Shown here piece by piece: positions 58,785-64,000 of a DNA stretch of 64,000 bases. The notes under the pieces were generated by a model that ran no database searches, had not been told where the DNA came from, and saw only the letters and a list, made by a program, of their open reading frames with translations. The translations under genes and the position numbers were made by a program. Origin of the DNA: Ailanthus altissimus (Eukaryota > Streptophyta > Magnoliopsida > Sapindales > Simaroubaceae); assembly GCA_946807835.1 (NCBI GenBank), contig OX327696.1, positions 8,382,501 through 8,446,500 of the forward strand, given 5' to 3'. Positions within the stretch are counted from its first letter, which is position 1. Each line of letters begins with the position of its first letter.

Positions 58785-61700
58785 CTACGTGTCTGCTAGG
58801 CCATGCAAGGATCTGCACCATACAAATTTGTTGGTATTGGTGGGCTTGGTCAACACATCTGCTAGGTTATCATCTGTATGAATTTTTTTCATATCCACAC
58901 TTCCATCTTCTACCACTTCACGAACAAAGTGATATTGAACACCTATGTGCTTCGTTCTTGAATGAAAAGCTGGATTCCTTGCAATGTGCAAGGCACTCTG
59001 ACTGTCACAAAACAATTCAACTTTTTCTTGCTTGTGCCCGAGCTCCTCCAGTAATCTTTGTATCCAAATTGCTTCCTTGCAAGCTTGTGTAGCTGCCATG
59101 TATTCTGCTTCTGTAGTAGATAATGCCACAACAGTTTGCAGTTTCGAAACCCAGCTTACAGCTCCTTCTGCAAGTTTAAACACATAGCCAGTAGTAGATT
59201 TTCTTTTATCAAGATCTCCTGCAAAATCTGAATCCACATAGCCCTTAACAATAAAATCTGATCCTCCGTAACATAAAGCAACATCTGAGGTACCCTTAAT
59301 GTATCTAAGGATCCTCCTGACACAACCCCAATGCTCTCTACCAGGATTCGCCATGTATCTACTAACTGCTCCCACTGCTTGTGCAATGTCTGGTCTGGTA
59401 CAAATCATAGCGAACATTAAACTTCCCACTGCTGATGCATACGGTACTCGAGACATCTCATTCCTCTCTGCTTCTTTGCTAGGACACATCTTAGAGGATA
59501 ACTTGAAATTAACAGGGAGTGGGGTACTAATTGGCTTACAATCTTGCATGTTGAAGCGCCACAAGATTTTCTTTAAGTAGTTCTTCTGAGAAAGCCAAAT
59601 CTTCCTGTTATTTCTGTCTCGGTGAATTTGCATCCCTAGAATCTTGTTTGCTGGTCCCAAGTCCTTCATATCAAATTCCCTAGCCAACTGTGCCTTTAAT
59701 TCTTGGACTCGATCTTTGTTGGGGCCTGCCACCAACATGTCATCCACGTACAACAGTAAAATAATGAAATCATTATCATCTTCAAACCTTTTGTAGTATG
59801 TACAATGGTCTGAACTAAGTCTGTTGTATCCAAGGCTGATGATATAGGAATCAAATCTCTTGTACCAACACCTCGGCGCCTGTTTGAGACCGTACAGAGA
59901 TTTGTTCAACCTGCAAACCAAGTTCTCTTTTCCTTCTTCTTTAAAACCTTCTGGTTGGAGCATATAAATTTCTTCTTCAAGTTCTCCATGAAGAAAAGCT
60001 GTCTTCACATCTAGCTGTTCTAGATGTAAGTCAAATGTAGCACACATTGCCAAGACTATTCTGACTGTCGTGAGTCGAACCACAGGGGAAAATATCTCAT
60101 TAAAGTCAATACCTTCTTTCTGAGCATAACCTTTCACCACCAATCTCGCACGATACCGCTCTACTTGGTCATTGCCATCCCGTTTGATCTTGTAGACCCA
60201 TTTGTTTCCAATGGCTTTTCTTCCACGTGGCAGTGCAACCAGCTCCCATGTTTTGTTCTTATGCAAAGCTTCAATCTCTTCTTGCATTGCTGTCATCCAT
60301 AGAGAAACTTCTTGACTTTTAGAAGCCTCCTGGAAAGTTGTTGGCTCTCCATCCTCTGTTAGAAGGCAGTATGCAACATGAGCCTCCATGACATACTCCG
60401 AGTGCCACGCTGGTGGTCGTCTCTCACGAGTTGATCGACGATCATCTGTAGCCTCAGACTCTGCTGGTTCTTGTTCTTCGTGCCCTGGTGCTGCTTCAGG
60501 AGAATCTGAATCTTCTTGTACTTGATTATTTTCCATTTGTACCATTGTAGTATCTGGATTTTCCTTCACTGTGCTATCATCTTTATCATTCCTTTGCAGT
60601 TTATCTTCTGCAAATATCACATCTCTGCTGATGACGACCTTGTGGGTAGTGGGATCCCACAGGCGATACCCCTTGACTCCATCAGCATATCCCAAGAAAA
60701 GGCATTTTCTGGATTTTGGATCCAGCTTCGTTGTTTCTTGGGGATTATACATCACGTACACAGGACTTCCAAATGTATGAAGGTGAGAATAATCAACTGG
60801 TTTTCCAGTCCACATCTCCATCGGTGTCTTCAACTCGATTGCTGTTGATGGTGACCGATTTACCACATAACAGGCGGTTTTGACTGCTTCTGCCCAAAAT
60901 GTCTTGGCTAAACCTGCAGTTCTCAACATAGCTCTTGTTCTCTCCAACAAGGTTCTGTTCATCCGCTCTGCTACTCCATTCTGCTGAGGCGTGTAAGCTG
61001 TGCTGAATTGCCGCTTGATGCCTTCTTGTTGACAGAATGCAATAAAATCCTCACCAGTATATTCTCCTCCATTATCTGTCCTTAAACACTTGATCTTCTT
61101 TTCTGATTCAAGTTCTACACGCGCTCTGAATATTTTGAAAGCTTCAAACACATATGACTTCTTCTTGATTGGATACACCCAACATCTCCTGGAGTAATCA
61201 TCTATGAATGACACAAAATATCTCGCTCCTCCTAAGGACATCATCGGTGCTTGCCAAACATCAGAGTGGATCAATTCTAGAATTTCTTTACTTCTAGAAC
61301 TGGATGTGCTGAACTTTAATCTGTGCTGCTTACTTGTGACACAGTGCTCACAGAAAGGTAAATGAACCGATTTGAGCCCAGGAAGTAAATTTTGATCAGA
61401 GAGAATCTTCAAACCTCGTTCTGACATATGGCCCAGTTTGCGATGCCACATTATCGTTGACTCTTCTGCTGAACTAGTTGATGCAACAGATGCATCTCCT
61501 TCCTGCAGTGTTTCTCCATTAAGCATGTACAAATTTGCAGCAACCTTTTCTGCCTTCATTACTACAAGCACGCCTTTGAGAATTTTCATTATCCCATTTT
61601 CAATTTGGGTCTTACACCCAGTGTTATCTAATTGTCCTAATGACAAAAGATTCTTCTTGAGGCCTTTCACATGTCGCACCTCCTGGATAATACGAACAGT

Positions 61701-62714
61701 ACCATCGTACATCTTCATCTTGATGGATCCTACTCCAGCAATTTCTAAAGCATGATCGTCCCCCATATATACAGATCCTCCAGAGATAGGTTCATATTGA
61801 TGGAACCATTCTCTTTTAGAGGTCATGTGCCATGTAGCTCCAGAATCCATGAGCCATACATCAGAGAACCGTTTTCTGCTTTCAACAACTGTTGCTGCCT
61901 CGCTGTATAAAATTTCACCATCATCTGAGGTGCTTGCAATATTCCCTTGCGGTTTGTCCTCTACACTTTTCTTCAATCCCCAACAATCCTTCTTCAGATG
62001 GCCTTTCTTGCCACAATGGTAGCACTTGACGTTCTTCTTACTTCTGGATTTTGGTCTACCATGATTTTGACTCCCACTGGGGCCACGTTCTGTTGATCTA
62101 CCTCTCATCATTGTCAAAGCTTCTGCTTGCTGCGAACATTCCTGTTTGTCTTCTTTATTTTTCCGTCTTCGTTCTTCTCCCAGTACAGCAGCTGTAACAT
62201 CATCGAAGACTAAGAAGTCCGATAGGATATTATTCGTCAAGTTGATGATGAGTTGATCATACGAATCTGGTAGGCTTTGAAGTAGAATCTCTGCACGTTC
62301 ACCTGCCTCTATTTTATGCCCCAAGGAAGTGAGTTGGGAAAATAGAGTATTTAATGTGTTGATGTGCTCCGTCACTGAAGTGGATTCTGTCATTCGAAGA
62401 GTGTACAATCTCCTTTTTAAGAAGATCTTGTTGTGTAGAGATTTAGCCTCATACAATTTAATGAGAGTATCCCAGATCTCTTTTGCTGTCTTCTTTTCCG
62501 CTACACTAGATAGCACGTTATCAGCAAGTGCTAGATGCAGATCAGCAACTGCATTACCGTCAATCTCATTCCACTTGATATCATCAGTGATACCAGCGGG
62601 CCTTTCATCAATCGCTTCTAAGCACTTATTTTTTCTTAAAATCGCCTTTATTTTCATTTTCCACAATGTAAAATTACCTCCATTGAACTTCTCAACTTCG
62701 TACTTTGCCGCCAT
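58785..62714 (-). CDS. Gag-Pol polyprotein of copia 3, 1309 codons, intact
   Basis: Retrotransposon polyprotein producing capsid, protease, integrase and RT/RNase H in virus-like particles. Start MAAKYEVEKFNGGNFTLWKM. Gag (UBN2) about 1-190; zinc knuckle CYHCGKKGHLKKDC at 231-244; protease active site LMDSGATWHM (D290). Integrase: HHCC finger at H424, H429, C455, C458, then D485, D547, E583 (35 residues between the last two). RT: KTAFLHGELEEEIYM (D902 upstream) and YVDDMLVAG at 989-997. RNase H: GYVDSDFAGD (D1161), STTEAEYMAA (E1204), LFCDSQSA (D1237). No stop or frameshift; all catalytic residues are kept. The start is the first ATG after the PBS, about 115 nt inside the element. It resembles Tnt1-94-type proteins in lineage. 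Confidence 0.97.
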   Translation of the reverse strand: MAAKYEVEKFNGGNFTLWKMKIKAILRKNKCLEAIDERPAGITDDIKWNEIDGNAVADLHLALADNVLSSVAEKKTAKEIWDTLIKLYEAKSLHNKIFLKRRLYTLRMTESTSVTEHINTLNTLFSQLTSLGHKIEAGERAEILLQSLPDSYDQLIINLTNNILSDFLVFDDVTAAVLGEERRRKNKEDKQECSQQAEALTMMRGRSTERGPSGSQNHGRPKSRSKKNVKCYHCGKKGHLKKDCWGLKKSVEDKPQGNIASTSDDGEILYSEAATVVESRKRFSDVWLMDSGATWHMTSKREWFHQYEPISGGSVYMGDDHALEIAGVGSIKMKMYDGTVRIIQEVRHVKGLKKNLLSLGQLDNTGCKTQIENGIMKILKGVLVVMKAEKVAANLYMLNGETLQEGDASVASTSSAEESTIMWHRKLGHMSERGLKILSDQNLLPGLKSVHLPFCEHCVTSKQHRLKFSTSSSRSKEILELIHSDVWQAPMMSLGGARYFVSFIDDYSRRCWVYPIKKKSYVFEAFKIFRARVELESEKKIKCLRTDNGGEYTGEDFIAFCQQEGIKRQFSTAYTPQQNGVAERMNRTLLERTRAMLRTAGLAKTFWAEAVKTACYVVNRSPSTAIELKTPMEMWTGKPVDYSHLHTFGSPVYVMYNPQETTKLDPKSRKCLFLGYADGVKGYRLWDPTTHKVVISRDVIFAEDKLQRNDKDDSTVKENPDTTMVQMENNQVQEDSDSPEAAPGHEEQEPAESEATDDRRSTRERRPPAWHSEYVMEAHVAYCLLTEDGEPTTFQEASKSQEVSLWMTAMQEEIEALHKNKTWELVALPRGRKAIGNKWVYKIKRDGNDQVERYRARLVVKGYAQKEGIDFNEIFSPVVRLTTVRIVLAMCATFDLHLEQLDVKTAFLHGELEEEIYMLQPEGFKEEGKENLVCRLNKSLYGLKQAPRCWYKRFDSYIISLGYNRLSSDHCTYYKRFEDDNDFIILLLYVDDMLVAGPNKDRVQELKAQLAREFDMKDLGPANKILGMQIHRDRNNRKIWLSQKNYLKKILWRFNMQDCKPISTPLPVNFKLSSKMCPSKEAERNEMSRVPYASAVGSLMFAMICTRPDIAQAVGAVSRYMANPGREHWGCVRRILRYIKGTSDVALCYGGSDFIVKGYVDSDFAGDLDKRKSTTGYVFKLAEGAVSWVSKLQTVVALSTTEAEYMAATQACKEAIWIQRLLEELGHKQEKVELFCDSQSALHIARNPAFHSRTKHIGVQYHFVREVVEDGSVDMKKIHTDDNLADVLTKPTNTNKFVWCRSLHGLADT

Positions 62715-62829
62715 TACTTTTCACCACGAACTACTTCTGCTAGGATCGGCTCCCACTGTTTCACGTGAATAGTAACCATACGTATAAACAGTAACTGTAT
62801 ACGTGAATAGTGACCTCCTTCAACCAGAA

Positions 62830-62841
62830 GCTCTGATACCA
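62830..62841 (-). other. Primer-binding site of copia 3
   Basis: On minus TGGTATCAGAGC, complementary to the 3' end of initiator tRNA-Met, starting 2 nt after the 5' LTR. Confidence 0.95.
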
Positions 62842-62843
62842 CT

Positions 62844-63267
62844 TGTTGGGAAATTGAGGGATGATGCAGGGTCGCAGCTAAAGCGAAATTGAGAAAAATA
62901 ATGAAAATAAAAATAAGACAAAGACAAGTTTACGTGGTTCGGCTTTTAGCCTACGTCCACGGGCGAAGACAGAAGAATCTCTTACTATTAGAAATGGAGA
63001 ATACAAGTATTGTAGTGTTTTAGCCTTACAACCCAAAACCCCAATACACCCAATTCTCTCAAATTACTCAAAAACTCTCTCAAAGCTTTAGAAACTCTCT
63101 CTAAATTACAATAGAAAATACATTGCTAAACTCTCCCTTTTATAGGGAGAATTGAGCAAGTGGACAGCCATTTCTTGGCTGTCCATCATTGCAAATTTGC
63201 TGGCACCGTGTGCCAGCAAATTTGCAAATGCAAATCTGCAGCTGGCACACGGTGCCAGCTGCTGACA
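62844..63267 (-). repeat. 5' LTR of copia 3, carries the element promoter
   Basis: Same 424 nt as the 3' LTR (offset 4561). The TATA box on minus, CTATAAAAG, is at 63137-63145 inside a small hairpin; transcription would start about 30 nt further left. Confidence 0.95.
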
Positions 63268-64000
63268 TTTCTAACTCCTTAAGCCGTGATACATTGATTG
63301 TTGTTGAGATATTGTCCAAGTAAAAGTTTATTTCACTCCTGATTCTCCTAATCCGGCTTGAACCGCACCTCCCTTAAAACAAATGCCAAAGTCGCAACGC
63401 CTCAGTACAGTTAATTTCGCCAGGATCTCATCAGTCTCAGCTCGACACCACACCTGTAGTTTGCCGGTGGAGCTAGAATAAGTTGAATTGCTCGATGGTC
63501 GGATGAATAAAAGTTCAACCGCTTTTGGATAAAGTTGTCTCTAATCAGCACAAGAAAAAGCTTCATCGATTCTTTCTAAAATAATCGCATCATCCTTCCT
63601 CGGCCCCTTCCATGTAAATTATGGTCCCGTAAACCCCAGATCAATTATCTCAAGATCCGGGATAGTGTTCTGAAAATCAATCATCGACTTCCTGATAGTT
63701 GTGCTCCTCTCACCTTGTCTTGCACCTCCACTAACTTGTTAAAATCTCCCAGGCATAAGAACGGTTGAGAACAATTCTTACGTAACCATTTCAATAGCTC
63801 CCAACTGAAGTGTCGCTCATGGATACTAGGATTTCCATAGAAACCAATCACTCGCCAGTTATTACGATCACCATCAACAACCCGAATATCCACATGGAAC
63901 TTAGAATACCCCAAAATTGTCATATCCTAGTGATCATCCCAAAGTACAAAGATACCACTACTTCTCCATTCACAGTCCATATGAACAGAAGAATGATAGC
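63268..64000 (-). pseudogene. LINE ORF2, endonuclease part (5' portion beyond window)
   Basis: Minus reading from the right edge: NNWRVIGFYGNPSIHERHFS and FLCLGDFNKLVE (63923-63681) are the APE-type endonuclease blocks (GFYGxP and GDFNE; here the Glu after GDFN is Lys). Damaged GFTGPKFTWKGPRKDD and LERIDEAFSCADW-type frames follow to 63272, where copia 3 interrupts. It continues as the LINE piece at 58282. Start codon and ORF1 are outside. Confidence 0.8.

Larger units (their letters stand above)
58283..63267 (-). mobile_element. Full-length, apparently intact Ty1/copia retrotransposon (copia 3)
   Basis: 4985 bp, bounded by two 424-bp LTRs that I find identical by eye, and by the 5-bp target duplication tttct (58278-58282 and 63268-63272). 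It has a tRNA-iMet PBS, a PPT and a single uninterrupted gag-pol frame. All parts required for autonomous copia transposition are present, and LTR identity implies a very recent insertion. It lies inside a LINE in the same orientation as the LINE. Confidence 0.95.

Noticed and set aside
58778..62772. Plus-strand open frames of 60-147 codons across 58.8-62.8 kb
   Set aside because: They are antisense shadows of the intact copia 3 polyprotein.

Overview
This is an AT-rich, intron-bearing, transposon-dense nuclear segment from a flowering plant, most likely a eudicot. The evidence is a 14-exon plant sucrose synthase gene with plant introns, several plant lineages of Ty1/copia and Ty3/gypsy (Athila-type) retrotransposons, a plant LINE, a hAT transposase remnant, and a degenerate tRNA gene resembling the plastid initiator tRNA. 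I cannot name the species. There are no operons, CRISPR arrays or bacterial features.

Layout. (1) 1-6.2 kb is the only ordinary genic part: the last two exons of a DHHA1-domain phosphoesterase-like gene on + (391-701) and a complete sucrose synthase of the SUS5/SUS6 type on - (6155 to 1949, 884 codons, uninterrupted once spliced). They converge tail to tail. (2) 6.7-13 kb holds a foldback (MITE-like) element, a partial copia LTR with a primer-binding site, and a decayed copia element cut by a repeat of unresolved class. (3) 13.9-17.9 kb holds a tRNA-fMet-like relic and a dead hAT transposase. (4) 18.3-19.8 kb holds an unidentified host gene fragment on - and a copia LTR fragment. (5) 19.9-42.9 kb is a cluster of three related Athila-type elements: A on -, then B and C on +, with A and B head to head. 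(6) 43-45.9 kb holds an endogenous caulimovirid-like fragment followed by the best preserved of four LOG (cytokinin-activating phosphoribohydrolase) derived sequences. (7) 46-56 kb holds a gypsy-type LTR on - and a second decayed copia with a long 3' LTR. (8) 56-64 kb holds a LINE on - interrupted by a full-length, intact, apparently very young copia element (identical 424-bp LTRs, 5-bp target duplication, one 1309-codon gag-pol frame).

The most interesting observation is that all three Athila copies carry an intronless LOG-derived sequence between integrase and the 3' polypurine tract/LTR, the position where Athila elements often carry an env-like ORF. The fourth, least damaged LOG copy (45.2 kb) still has element sequence downstream of it. 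This looks like capture of a host hormone-biosynthesis mRNA by a retrotransposon family, followed by its spread. Every copy here is broken, so activity would have to be sought in relatives elsewhere in the genome.

Only the sucrose synthase, the DHHA1 gene and the 58.3-63.3 kb copia look functional. Everything else is decayed mobile DNA. Exon limits and domain calls come from reading the sequence by eye.
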